This document shows, in pieces, positions 1-8,413 of a stretch of DNA of 64,000 bases. Within the stretch, counting starts at the first letter, position 1. Every line of letters starts with the position of its first letter. The notes under the pieces were generated by a model. That model had not been told where the DNA came from and did no database searches. It saw only the letters and a program-made list of their open reading frames with translations. This DNA is from Streptococcus pseudoporcinus LQ 940-04 (GTDB taxonomy: Bacteria; Bacillota; Bacilli; Lactobacillales; Streptococcaceae): positions 310,001 through 374,000 of the forward strand of contig NZ_AEUY02000005.1 of the NCBI RefSeq assembly GCF_000188035.1, in the 5' to 3' direction. A program made the position numbers and the translations under genes.

Positions 1-341
1 TTAATTTGTGCTTCAGGTCTCATCAATTTGTAGTAAGCATCAGTGACATTATTTTCATTAACACGATATTGTGTAGCAATATTCAATGTAACGAAAACAT
101 TATCTTTTGTTTTGGTTTCAACTATAATCTCAGTTTGTAATAACCTTAACTGGATACGTGCAGCAATCTTATCAATACCAAAAGGCATTCTAAGATGAAT
201 ACCACTTTGTGAAGTGGTTTGATATTTCCCAAAACGTTCAATAATGGCTACTGTCTGTTGTTTGACAACGTACAAGGTGCTGGCAAGAATAGATAGAATG
301 ACAACAATACAGATAATTATAAACACAACTGAAACTAACAT
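1..341 (-). CDS. SPFH/Band 7 (stomatin-like) membrane protein, 3' end beyond window
   Basis: The first 113 codons of a minus-strand gene lie in the window; its C-terminus runs off the left edge. An N-terminal hydrophobic helix (about residues 1-25) is followed by a typical Band 7 start: VKQQTVAIIERFGKY, then a segment with MPFGIDK and a region rich in beta strands. Stomatin/prohibitin proteins are anchored by one helix and form membrane rings that organise proteases or lipid domains. The ATG at 341 is preceded by an AGGAG-type site. The family call is secure for the visible part; the precise role is unknown. Confidence 0.8.
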   Translation of the reverse strand, partial: MLVSVVFIIICIVVILSILASTLYVVKQQTVAIIERFGKYQTTSQSGIHLRMPFGIDKIAARIQLRLLQTEIIVETKTKDNVFVTLNIATQYRVNENNVTDAYYKLMRPEAQI

Positions 342-472
342 AAATACTCCTTTTTAAGTAGAGCTAGCTATGGGCACATCTTAATGTGGTTGCTGCATCT
401 TGACTTATTATTAATATATAATTATAATGCTTTTCTTATTTTTGTCAAATGAAACATCAATAAAAAGGTATT

Positions 473-503
473 ATACAAAAAAGTAAGGTCATAAACCTTA
501 CTT
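473..503 (-). terminator. Rho-independent terminator after fakA
   Basis: An 8-bp perfect stem (AAGTAAGG / CCTTACTT, 481-488 with 496-503) with a 7-nt loop is followed on the minus strand by a T-rich run. It lies 6 bases beyond the fakA stop codon. Confidence 0.85.
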
Positions 504-508
504 AATCA

Positions 509-2173
509 TTATTCAACACTCATTATATAAGGATAAACTGGCTGATCACCTTGGTGGATTTCAACTTCAATATCGTCATATTTCTCTTCTAAATAATCTG
601 CTAAACCTTCGGCAAGCGCCCTATTACCTTCTTCACCAACGAAGATGGTCACAATCTCACTATCTTCTTCAATCATCTGATCAAAGGTTAACTTCATGGC
701 TGACTCAAGGTTAGCATCAGATACTACAATCTTACCATTAACCATACCTAGATAATCGTTTTCATGAATCTCTAAGCCATCAATCCTTGTATCTCTGACG
801 GCTAAGGTCAAGCTTCCGCTTGTCACATCACTTAAGCTAGCTGACATTGCTGCAAAATTCTCATCTAATGATTTAGAAGCGTCAAAGGCTAGTAAGCTCG
901 TTAAGCCTTGTGGAACTGTCTTGCTTTCAATGACTACTGCTGGAATGTCAACCACATCTGCCGCAGATTGAGCAGCCATAAAGATATTCTTGTTGTTTGG
1001 TAAAAGAATAACTTGTTTGGCATTGACCGCTTCAATAGCTTTCACAATATCCTCAGTGGATGGATTCATCGTTTGTCCACCGGAAATAATATAATCAACT
1101 CCCTGTGCAGTAAAGATATCTGCCAAGCCTTGTCCCGCCACAACAGCAATCAAACCAAACTCTTTCATCTCAGCTTTGGGTTGTACTGTATTGGTTTTCT
1201 CAACTTGAGCATCATGCTGATTACGCATATTGTCGACTTTAATTTTGATTAAAGAGCCATATTTTAGTCCTTCTTGCATCACAAGCCCTGGATCTTCAGT
1301 ATGGACGTGAACTTTAACAATCTCATCATCATTAACAACCATCAAAGAATCACCAAGATTGCTTAAGTAGCCTTGGAATTCTTCATAATTGAATTCTTTA
1401 ACGTAAGTTGGCCCTTGTCGTAAAGCAACCATGATTTCAGTACAATAGCCATAAGTAATATCTTCTGTGGCAACATGGCCAACAACTGCCTTATGGTGCT
1501 CAGCATTAATCATTTCAGACATGTTTGCTGGTGTTGCTTTAAAGTCCTCAGAAGCTATATAATCACCATTTAAGGCAGACAAGAAACCTTCATATATGAA
1601 AACTAAGCCTTGACCACCCGAATCGACAACACCAACTTCTTTTAAAACTGGCAGTAGGTCAGGTGTCTTTGCTAATGCTTTTTTAGCTCCTTTAAGAGCA
1701 GAGCTCATAACTTCAATGGCATCGTTAGTAGATTCAGCTTTTTTCAAAGCAGCACTTGCAGCACCCCGTGAAACAGTCAAAATTGTTCCTTCAACTGGCT
1801 TCATCACCGCCTTATATGCTACTTCAACACCCGCTTGAAAAGCCTGTGCTAAATCTTGCCCATCCAATTCAACCTTGCCTTTAATGTTCTGACCAAAACC
1901 ACGGAAAATTTGCGATGTAATAACCCCAGAATTACCACGAGCTCCCATTAATAAACCTTTGGAAAGAATCTGGCCAACTTCACCTACAGTTTCTGCTGGC
2001 TTGCTAGCAACTTCTTTTGCCCCATTATCCATGGTCATTCCCATGTTTGTTCCGGTATCTCCATCTGGAACAGGAAAGACATTTAAAGAATTAACATATT
2101 CTGCTTGTTTGCCTAGACGCGTTGCCGCTGCTTGAACCATTTCTTGGAACAAGCTTGCTGTAATATTTGACAC
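509..2173 (-). CDS. fakA: Fatty acid kinase catalytic subunit FakA (YloV/DhaL family)
   Basis: The 554-residue protein has the usual FakA/YloV length. Its N-terminal DhaL domain (about 1-205) carries the nucleotide/Mg motif NVFPVPDGDTGTNM at 31-44 and GARGNSGVI at 77-85. The rest matches the FakA middle and C-terminal domains. FakA phosphorylates fatty acids carried by FakB (DegV-family) proteins, feeding exogenous acids to PlsX/PlsY for phospholipid synthesis. The start is GTG at 2173, whose G is shared with the TAG stop of the upstream gene; GGAG lies 7 bases before it. A DegV-family candidate partner is encoded at 46102-46962. Confidence 0.93.
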   Translation of the reverse strand: MSNITASLFQEMVQAAATRLGKQAEYVNSLNVFPVPDGDTGTNMGMTMDNGAKEVASKPAETVGEVGQILSKGLLMGARGNSGVITSQIFRGFGQNIKGKVELDGQDLAQAFQAGVEVAYKAVMKPVEGTILTVSRGAASAALKKAESTNDAIEVMSSALKGAKKALAKTPDLLPVLKEVGVVDSGGQGLVFIYEGFLSALNGDYIASEDFKATPANMSEMINAEHHKAVVGHVATEDITYGYCTEIMVALRQGPTYVKEFNYEEFQGYLSNLGDSLMVVNDDEIVKVHVHTEDPGLVMQEGLKYGSLIKIKVDNMRNQHDAQVEKTNTVQPKAEMKEFGLIAVVAGQGLADIFTAQGVDYIISGGQTMNPSTEDIVKAIEAVNAKQVILLPNNKNIFMAAQSAADVVDIPAVVIESKTVPQGLTSLLAFDASKSLDENFAAMSASLSDVTSGSLTLAVRDTRIDGLEIHENDYLGMVNGKIVVSDANLESAMKLTFDQMIEEDSEIVTIFVGEEGNRALAEGLADYLEEKYDDIEVEIHQGDQPVYPYIMSVE

Positions 2174-2538
2174 TAGTTTTCTCCTACAACCTTAATATTC
2201 TGCACGTACACGTTAACCATATCGGCTGTTAAACCAAGTTGGCTTTCAAGATTAAATTTAACGCGTTCTTGGATATTCTTAGAAACTTCACTAATCTTTA
2301 CACCGTAACTCATCACAGTGTAGACATCAACAGAAATACCCAAATCTGTAGATTTTACAACTACGCCTTTAGCATAGTTTTCCTTGCGAAGTAGTGATTG
2401 AAAATTGTCTTTTATAGCACTTTTACTTGCCATACCTACAACGCCAAAAATTTCCGTTGCAGAACCACCAACGACAGTTGCAATAACATCGTCAGATAGT
2501 TCAATCAGACCATCATTTGTATTAATTTTTACAGTCAT
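2173..2538 (-). CDS. Asp23/Gls24 family protein (YloU-like)
   Basis: This 121-residue protein has the Asp23/Gls24 fold pattern: GLIELSDDVIATVVGGSATEIFGVVGMAS near the N-terminus and a C-terminal strand ending in VNVYVQNIKVV. YloU-type proteins precede FakA in most Firmicutes, and here the two coding regions overlap by one base, so they are translationally coupled. The molecular role of YloU is not well defined; membrane or alkaline-stress association is known for the wider family. Confidence 0.9.
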   Translation of the reverse strand: MTVKINTNDGLIELSDDVIATVVGGSATEIFGVVGMASKSAIKDNFQSLLRKENYAKGVVVKSTDLGISVDVYTVMSYGVKISEVSKNIQERVKFNLESQLGLTADMVNVYVQNIKVVGEN

Positions 2539-2569
2539 ATTTACTACCTCAAAAAGTTTTTATCAGTTT

Positions 2570-2598
2570 ATTTTATCACATATTAGCCCTAATGTAAA
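2570..2598 (-). promoter_or_regulatory. Promoter of the asp23-fakA operon
   Basis: On the minus strand TTTACA (2593-2598), a 17-bp spacer and TAAAAT (2570-2575) stand about 30 bases before the first gene. Confidence 0.6.
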
Positions 2599-2637
2599 AA
2601 AATTTAAGTATAACAATGCTATTAGACGATGAAAATG

Positions 2638-2655
2638 AAAAAAGCCCTAAGGCTT
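2638..2655 (-). terminator. Terminator after rpmB
   Basis: A short AAGCC/GGCTT stem with a 4-nt loop, followed on the minus strand by six T residues, lies just beyond the rpmB stop. Confidence 0.75.
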
Positions 2656-2662
2656 ATTTCAA

Positions 2663-2851
2663 CTATACACGTTCAACTTGACCTGACTTAAGCGCACGAG
2701 CTGAAGCCCAAACTTTTTTAGGTTTACCATTAACCATAATAGTAACTTTTTGAAGATTTGGTTTAACTGTACGTTTTGTTTGATTCATAGCGTGTGAACG
2801 GTTATTACCAGATACAGTCTTACGACCTGTGAAATAACATACTTTTGCCAT
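2663..2851 (-). CDS. rpmB: 50S ribosomal protein L28
   Basis: This 62-residue protein has the L28 signature [21 protein letters not shown], then a basic central part and a C-terminal SARALKSG. L28 binds 23S rRNA in the large subunit. It is monocistronic, with AGGAGGAG 8 bases before the ATG, its own promoter at 2912-2940 and a terminator at 2638-2655. Confidence 0.97.
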   Translation of the reverse strand: MAKVCYFTGRKTVSGNNRSHAMNQTKRTVKPNLQKVTIMVNGKPKKVWASARALKSGQVERV

Positions 2852-2911
2852 TTTATCAGTCTCCTCCTAGGTAGAATATGTTTACGATGTGCTAGCACCA
2901 CATACCAAACT

Positions 2912-2940
2912 ATTCTATCATACGAGTCATCAATTAGCAA
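2912..2940 (-). promoter_or_regulatory. Promoter of rpmB
   Basis: TTGCTA (2935-2940), a 17-bp spacer and TAGAAT (2912-2917) on the minus strand. Confidence 0.65.
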
Positions 2941-2978
2941 GACTTTTTTCTCTAGTGTCTGTGTCTGAAAGTTTGAGA

Positions 2979-3281
2979 TTAGTCAGAAAGAGCTTTAACT
3001 AAAGAATGAAAGAGGCCGTTGATAGAGCCATCATATAATACTTCAGATATTTTATCCTCTATCCCCTCTCTAAACTCATAAGTATAAGCTACACCACTAG
3101 GATTAACGACACCAATACGTTTATTCTCCGTTTGCGGATGGGTTACAGAAAATGATAATGTTCTTTCAACATCAATGGGAACCGTATATTTAAACATCAT
3201 ATCACGCTGGCTAACTTTACCAATTAAATAACCTAATTGAAAGAAGCGCTCTGCCAATTCTTCTAATTCTTGCTCACTCAA
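2979..3281 (-). CDS. Hypothetical protein, 100 aa
   Basis: I do not recognise this family. It is a small, acidic, soluble-looking protein with an N-terminal helix (EQELEELAERFFQLGYLIGK) and a strand-rich centre, without signal peptide or membrane segment. The start is TTG at 3281, supported by GGAGG 6 bases upstream. It begins 12 bases after the serine hydrolase stop, so the two are probably co-transcribed. Confidence 0.7.
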   Translation of the reverse strand: MSEQELEELAERFFQLGYLIGKVSQRDMMFKYTVPIDVERTLSFSVTHPQTENKRIGVVNPSGVAYTYEFREGIEDKISEVLYDGSINGLFHSLVKALSD

Positions 3282-3293
3282 ACCACACCTCCA

Positions 3294-4340
3294 TCACCTT
3301 AGCTTCCTATATGTTTTTTCTAGCTCAAACAACATTAAATAGATTAATTGAATACATAACTCTGATTTTCCGACATTATCCGTTGTCCCAGTTAAATAAA
3401 TATCCAATTGAGGGCAATAAAATGCGAAAGCTCCGGAAATACCTGAATGCCCTATGAAACTCAAGCGATTTTCTTTATTGAATTGTCCCATAGATAGTTT
3501 CATGTGACCGCCACCATATTCAACGGGTGCGTAATCACCCTGAAGTGGGAAATAGTTTTGAATGTCTTGCCAATGCTTTTTGCTAAATAATTTTCCTTCT
3601 ATAAAGGCTCTAATAAAAACCATCAAGTCTGCTGTAGTTGAAACACCTCCCCCAGCACCCTGTCCACTTGCTACAATTTTGGGCCTTTCTATGTATTCTT
3701 TTCCTGTAAAAAGGGGAGGAATCTTTCCATATTCACTACTCACAATATAACTACGATTTAATCCTAAGGGTTCCATAATATAACGGTCCACACAGTCATC
3801 TAAAGAGAGCTTGTAAATAGATTCAATAATGGCACCTAACAACATAAAATTAATATCTGCATAGTAGGCTTGCTGGCTTCCCGGTACAAAATGAGCCTCC
3901 AATTCTCCTACCCAAGTTATCATATCTTGGAAATCGTAAGAGAAATCCTCAGTTGCAATCCGTTTTCTAAGTGAAATTGGTTCCTCATAAAATATATTAG
4001 CTAAACCACTTCGTTGAAAGAGAAGATCTTTGATAGTAATAAATTCAGTCTGGTCGGTCCCTAAGATGTGGTGAAGATTAACAAGCTTTTCTTTTGATAT
4101 GAGATCGGTTACAATATTGTCATAATCTAGTTTCTTAGAATCAATGAGTTGTAAAACTAGCGTCGTTACCCAAAGCTTGGTAACACTAGCCAATAGAAAC
4201 ATACTATCTTTAGTCATGTCTCCATGTTGACATTGAACGATTTCTTCGCCACTCCCTTTTTGAAGTAATATAATAGCTCTTGGTAATTTATGCCTTACAA
4301 CAAAATTTTGAAAAAGATGCTTTAAATTTTCGGTATTCAC
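3294..4340 (-). CDS. Serine hydrolase, beta-lactamase / class C PBP-like family
   Basis: The 348-residue protein carries the three catalytic motifs of the beta-lactamase/esterase superfamily: S52-V-T-K55 (nucleophile and base), Y160-A-D (variant of YxN) and H298-S-G (variant of KTG). There is no signal peptide, so an intracellular esterase or amidohydrolase is more likely than a cell-wall enzyme. The start is GTG with AGAGGAG 6 bases upstream. It is divergent from a LysR regulator with a 58-bp shared upstream region, which suggests but does not prove regulation by it. Confidence 0.8.
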   Translation of the reverse strand: MNTENLKHLFQNFVVRHKLPRAIILLQKGSGEEIVQCQHGDMTKDSMFLLASVTKLWVTTLVLQLIDSKKLDYDNIVTDLISKEKLVNLHHILGTDQTEFITIKDLLFQRSGLANIFYEEPISLRKRIATEDFSYDFQDMITWVGELEAHFVPGSQQAYYADINFMLLGAIIESIYKLSLDDCVDRYIMEPLGLNRSYIVSSEYGKIPPLFTGKEYIERPKIVASGQGAGGGVSTTADLMVFIRAFIEGKLFSKKHWQDIQNYFPLQGDYAPVEYGGGHMKLSMGQFNKENRLSFIGHSGISGAFAFYCPQLDIYLTGTTDNVGKSELCIQLIYLMLFELEKTYRKLR

Positions 4341-4398
4341 TGATAACTCCTCTCAAGACAAGTCATAAACTAATCACTATATAAATAAAGGACACCTT

Positions 4399-5283
4399 AT
4401 GGACATTAGACAACTTTCCTATTTTTTGACAATTGCTAAAACACAAAATTACTCACATGCATCAAAAATCTTGTTTGTATCACAACCAGCTTTAAAACAG
4501 TCTGTCTCTAAAATAGAGGAGGAATTTAATACACCCTTATTCGTTTATAAGAATCACAGGTTGAATTTAACAGATACAGGTCGCCTTTTAGTTGAACGTG
4601 GTGAACCCATTGTCAAAGCTTTTAACGAACTGATTTTTGATTTACAAAATGCTAACGAGCCTAAGCGTCAAGAAATTAGGGTGGGAGTCACATTTTTAAC
4701 CATGTTGCAATATATGGATCAAATTTCCCGTTTCATCAGGAAAAACCCTAACATTGATCTAAGGATTATCCAAGAGGGATCCATGAAATTACAAGAACTA
4801 CTTGTTCAAGAAAAAATTGACATTGGCATCTTATCGTTCCCCCAAATCGAACATGATATTATCATTGATCCTGTTGCTGTTAACCACTCTTCCTATTCAG
4901 CATGCTTGGTTGTCCCAAAAGAGCATCCTTTAGCTAATAGAGAAAAAGTTACTTTCAAAGATTTACAAGGTTTTAATATCGCAAGTTTAAGTGATCATTT
5001 TGCATTAGGTGAATTTACCAAAAAACGTTGTCGCGAATTTGGTTTTAGTAATCAGGTCATTCTCACACATGATGATTTTGAAATTCTGTTACACAGCTTA
5101 GATAAACTAGATGCCATTACTATACTACCTAGGGAATTAGAAGATCTCAGCCCTGTTGAAGATCTTGTTTGGATTCCAATCCATGACGTCAATAGTTTAT
5201 ATAAACAAGGATTGGCATATCGTAAAAATATGTCAACTAATACGGATGTTATTAGTAAATTTATTGAGGCTATTAGACACTAA
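4399..5283 (+). CDS. LysR-family transcriptional regulator
   Basis: The 294-residue protein has a canonical N-terminal winged helix-turn-helix (MDIRQLSYFLTIAKTQNYSHA, ILFVSQPALKQSVSKIE) and a periplasmic-binding-like effector domain (about 90-290). Its stop codon overlaps the butyrate kinase stop on the other strand by 3 bases, so the genes converge with no terminator between them. Likely targets are the divergent serine hydrolase and possibly the ptb-buk genes; the effector cannot be read from the sequence. Confidence 0.88.
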   Translation: MDIRQLSYFLTIAKTQNYSHASKILFVSQPALKQSVSKIEEEFNTPLFVYKNHRLNLTDTGRLLVERGEPIVKAFNELIFDLQNANEPKRQEIRVGVTFLTMLQYMDQISRFIRKNPNIDLRIIQEGSMKLQELLVQEKIDIGILSFPQIEHDIIIDPVAVNHSSYSACLVVPKEHPLANREKVTFKDLQGFNIASLSDHFALGEFTKKRCREFGFSNQVILTHDDFEILLHSLDKLDAITILPRELEDLSPVEDLVWIPIHDVNSLYKQGLAYRKNMSTNTDVISKFIEAIRH

Positions 5284-6351
5284 CCTTCAGCGGTAAATTC
5301 TAACACATGATAGTCTTCTTCCTTATTAACAACGCGAAGGCCGCCTAGGGCTAAAGCTTCAAGCTCGAATTCACCAGGATAAGCCTTAAAAGGACCAATA
5401 AAGGCCGTTTTATCGGCAACTTTTTGACATAAGGCTTTTGAATAAGCCATACCTCCCGTTAGACAGACCCTATCAATCGGTCCATCAACACTCACCGCTA
5501 AAGCAGCTAAGGTTTTAGCAATCCCTAGCGCTAAAGCATCAAAGACTAGTGCTGCTTCGCTGTCTCCTGCTTCAATTCGTTCTTCAACTTCCCTTAAATC
5601 AGTTGTATGACATAATGATTGTAAGCCAGCCTTTTTTCTAACTAAATGGTTAAATTGATCAAGCCCAGTCTTTTTAATCACTTCAACCATAGCTTTAATT
5701 GGCAAACCTCCTGAACGTTCTGCCGAAAACATCATTTCATCATCAGAGATAAAGTCAACAATCTGCCCATGTTCATGCCCACTTGCACTGGCACCACCCC
5801 CCAACATGAGCAATCACGAGATTAAGCTCTTCATAGGATTTTCCTAAATCCTCCGCTACTTTCCGAGCCACAGCTCTCATATTTAAATGATGGCCAGTTG
5901 ATGTCCTCTCAACGCCTTTCAGTCCTGTTATACGAGCAACGTCTCGCATAGAATCTACCGTTACTGGGTCATAGATATAGGCAGGTTTATGTTGACCATA
6001 TTTTTCCATTAATGCTTTAGCCAATTTTGCTCCCATATTTGATGGATGTTCTAGAATAGGATGATGTTCTAAATGATTAACCAGAGCATCATTGACAAGA
6101 ATGGCACCTGGCTTAACCGGTCCAATTAAACCACCACGGCCAACAGCTACGTCAATCTCAGTCACACCATGCTTATCAAGTAATTCTTCGATATCTTGCA
6201 AGCGCATCTCAAACTGATCAAATACTTTGTTAAAAGCTTCTAGCTCCTGACTATTATAGGTCACTTCTTCTTTCCATATGAGCTCTTTATCTTCATACAT
6301 GGCCACCTTGGTTGATGTTGCCCCTGGGTTAATAGCAATTATTTTTGTCAT
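5280..6351 (-). pseudogene. buk: Butyrate kinase, frameshifted by one extra G
   Basis: Two overlapping reading frames (5773-6351 and 5280-5813) together make a complete acetokinase-family kinase. The N-part has INPGATSTK (phosphate loop), GRGGLIGPVKPGA, and HHPILEHPSNMGA. The C-part has GGGASASGHEHGQIVD and LTGGMAYSK. A run of six G on the minus strand (5797-5802) shifts the frame; five G would restore IAHVGGGASASG. As written, the product ends after 192 residues in a wrong-frame tail. Butyrate kinase makes ATP from acyl-phosphate produced by Ptb just upstream. It may be a real pseudogene, a phase-variable homopolymer, or a sequencing error. Confidence 0.88.
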
Positions 6352-6360
6352 AAACTTCCT

Positions 6361-7278
6361 CTACTCTCCATTCATCGTCATCATGATTTGTGATAATAAA
6401 AGCGATGCATATTTTTCCTCAAAGCTAGAACTACGAGAGGTTATGATTACGGGTACCTTAGCCCCTATAATTAAACCTGCCATCTCAGATCCACCGAAAA
6501 GTGTTAGGGATTTAGACGCAATATTCCCTGTCACAATGTCTGGTGCAAATAAAATATCAGCATCTCCTTGGATCTTACCTGAATAATTTTTTTCCTTTAC
6601 ACTTTCTGGTGAAAGTGATAAATCAATCGAGAGTGGCCCTTCTACTGTAAAATCTGTTTGTCTACTATACTCCTTGGCTAATTCAGACTCCAATAGTGAG
6701 GAAGGTAATTTAGGAATCAGATTTTCAGCTGCTGATAAGAGTGCAACTTTCACATGAGGAAGCTTAAGCGAAGTCATAACTTCAACAGCATTTTCAATAA
6801 CCGTTTTAGCTGTTTCTTTATCGGGCTGTAAAACAAGTCCCCCATCTGTTATCGCAATCAATCTGTTCAAAGTAGGCATTGATAACACAGCAACATGTGA
6901 CAAGGTGGCCGCTTTACGAATACCTGTCTCCTTGTTAACAACTTCTTTTAGAACCTTACCTGTTGAAATGTGGCCCTTTAAAATAGCATCCCCTTTACCA
7001 TTTCTAACGAGCTCAACACCTTTGAAAGCTGCTTCTTGATCGTCGTTGACAGCAATAATCTCGTAGGCCTCTTTTGGAATAGCGAAACCTTGTAATTTTT
7101 CTTCTAATTTAACGTGATCATCAATTAAATACGCAAAAATTCTTTTTTCGCTAACGGCGCGTTCAATACAAGCTAACACTTCTTCATCGGCTGCCTTAAT
7201 TGCCACAAGATTAATAGGTTTATCAACCTTTTTTATTTCAGGTCTAGCTTCAAATAGTTTCTCAATTAATAATGACAT
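6361..7278 (-). CDS. ptb: Phosphate butyryltransferase (phosphate acyltransferase family)
   Basis: This 305-residue protein matches the Pta/Ptb phosphotransacylase fold: GKGDAILKGHISTGKVLKEV in the N-half, TDGGLVLQPD, then GPLSIDLSLSPE and the C-terminal GNIASKSLTLFGGSEMAGLIIGAKVPVI. Ptb converts acyl-CoA (butyryl- or branched-chain) to acyl-phosphate. It stands 9 bases before butyrate kinase, and both lie downstream of a complete PDH operon. Pairing of a keto-acid dehydrogenase with Ptb-Buk recalls the Bacillus bkd operon. Acyl chain preference is not visible. Confidence 0.87.
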   Translation of the reverse strand: MSLLIEKLFEARPEIKKVDKPINLVAIKAADEEVLACIERAVSEKRIFAYLIDDHVKLEEKLQGFAIPKEAYEIIAVNDDQEAAFKGVELVRNGKGDAILKGHISTGKVLKEVVNKETGIRKAATLSHVAVLSMPTLNRLIAITDGGLVLQPDKETAKTVIENAVEVMTSLKLPHVKVALLSAAENLIPKLPSSLLESELAKEYSRQTDFTVEGPLSIDLSLSPESVKEKNYSGKIQGDADILFAPDIVTGNIASKSLTLFGGSEMAGLIIGAKVPVIITSRSSSFEEKYASLLLSQIMMTMNGE

Positions 7279-7293
7279 GTTATTCTCCTAACT

Positions 7294-7344
7294 AAAAATG
7301 GGATGTTCACATTTAGGTGATAGGGGGTAAACGCTAGCATCCCA
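7294..7344 (-). terminator. Possible attenuating hairpin between the IIC-like gene and ptb
   Basis: TGGGATG / CATCCCA arms (7299-7305 with 7338-7344) close a 32-nt loop and are followed on the minus strand by five T residues. It may give partial termination before ptb-buk. The long loop makes this uncertain. Confidence 0.35.
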
Positions 7345-7352
7345 ATTGACTA

Positions 7353-8402
7353 CTAAATATCAAGTTTATAGTCTTCCGGTTTTATTAGATGTAAGACATT
7401 CATAAAGAGATGCTTAAAGAAAAAACCAAATGCTACTGGTCCACCAATAAAGACTAATAAGGTACTCAAAAGATTCATCGCTGACCAGCCACCCTTTACA
7501 AGATTTAAATGGTTAATTGGGCCTACTAAACCACTAAAACCAAAACCAGCACTCATCGGGGTACCTTGGATATTAAAGAAATAAGCTAGCATTCCACAAG
7601 CAGCTGCCGAACATACAATAGGCAACAAAGTTTTAGGATTCTTAACCCAAACAGGCATTGAAATCTTTGGAGAGCCAATGAAATGGGCAATTGCTGTGCC
7701 GTGGGTATTAACACTCCAACCAAGAATAGCAAAACCAAATCCTGTTGCACAAATACCCACATTTGCAGCTCCTGAACCTATTCCAGTTAGCGATATAGCA
7801 AGGGCAATCCCCACTGTTGTGATGGGAGAAACAATTAAGAGACCAAAAACAATTGCCAACAAAATACACATCATAAGTGGTTGTAAGGTGAGCAACTGAG
7901 CAACTCCTATACCAATCAGCTTCGTAATCATAGAGACATAAGGAAGGAGAAAGCGTCCAATCAATCCGACCACTAGCATCATGAGGGGCGGAATAACTAG
8001 AATAGTATAAGCTTTCAAACTATTTCCTACTAACAAAATCAAACCCGCTCCAATAGCAGCAGTAATCATCATATTAATGATATCTCCAGTACCCTGCATC
8101 ATAATCATGCCGTTTTTGGCCGAAATAGCACCTGAGGCAAAAAGCGTTGCCAAACCAAGAGATGCTGATTGTATTGGGTTGAATTTGAAATTCATACCAA
8201 CCATGACACCACAAACCAAGCCCATGACTGAGTTTGACATCCCCAGTCCCCAGACTAAAGGCTTTAAAAAGGGTAATGAAGTTACTAGTGATTTCACTAA
8301 TTCGGACAGTAAGGCTCCAGGAATGAGCACGACCACGGCTCCAAGTGCAATACCGTTTAAAACATTCATAGTGAATGCTTTTGCTGTTAATTTATTTTCC
8401 AT
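7353..8402 (-). CDS. PTS EIIC-like membrane protein (PTS_EIIC_2 type)
   Basis: The 349-residue hydrophobic protein has about nine predicted membrane segments and glycine-rich stretches such as GSGAANVGICATGFGFAILGWSVNTHGTAIAHFIGSP. It resembles the stand-alone PTS_EIIC_2 family, which lacks fused EIIA or EIIB domains; none is encoded nearby. It starts 11 bases after pdhD, so it belongs to the same transcript as PDH and ptb-buk. By context it could move a small carboxylate linked to that pathway, but that is inference and the substrate is unknown. Confidence 0.75.
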   Translation of the reverse strand: MENKLTAKAFTMNVLNGIALGAVVVLIPGALLSELVKSLVTSLPFLKPLVWGLGMSNSVMGLVCGVMVGMNFKFNPIQSASLGLATLFASGAISAKNGMIMMQGTGDIINMMITAAIGAGLILLVGNSLKAYTILVIPPLMMLVVGLIGRFLLPYVSMITKLIGIGVAQLLTLQPLMMCILLAIVFGLLIVSPITTVGIALAISLTGIGSGAANVGICATGFGFAILGWSVNTHGTAIAHFIGSPKISMPVWVKNPKTLLPIVCSAAACGMLAYFFNIQGTPMSAGFGFSGLVGPINHLNLVKGGWSAMNLLSTLLVFIGGPVAFGFFFKHLFMNVLHLIKPEDYKLDI

Positions 8403-8413
8403 TTTCTATCCCT

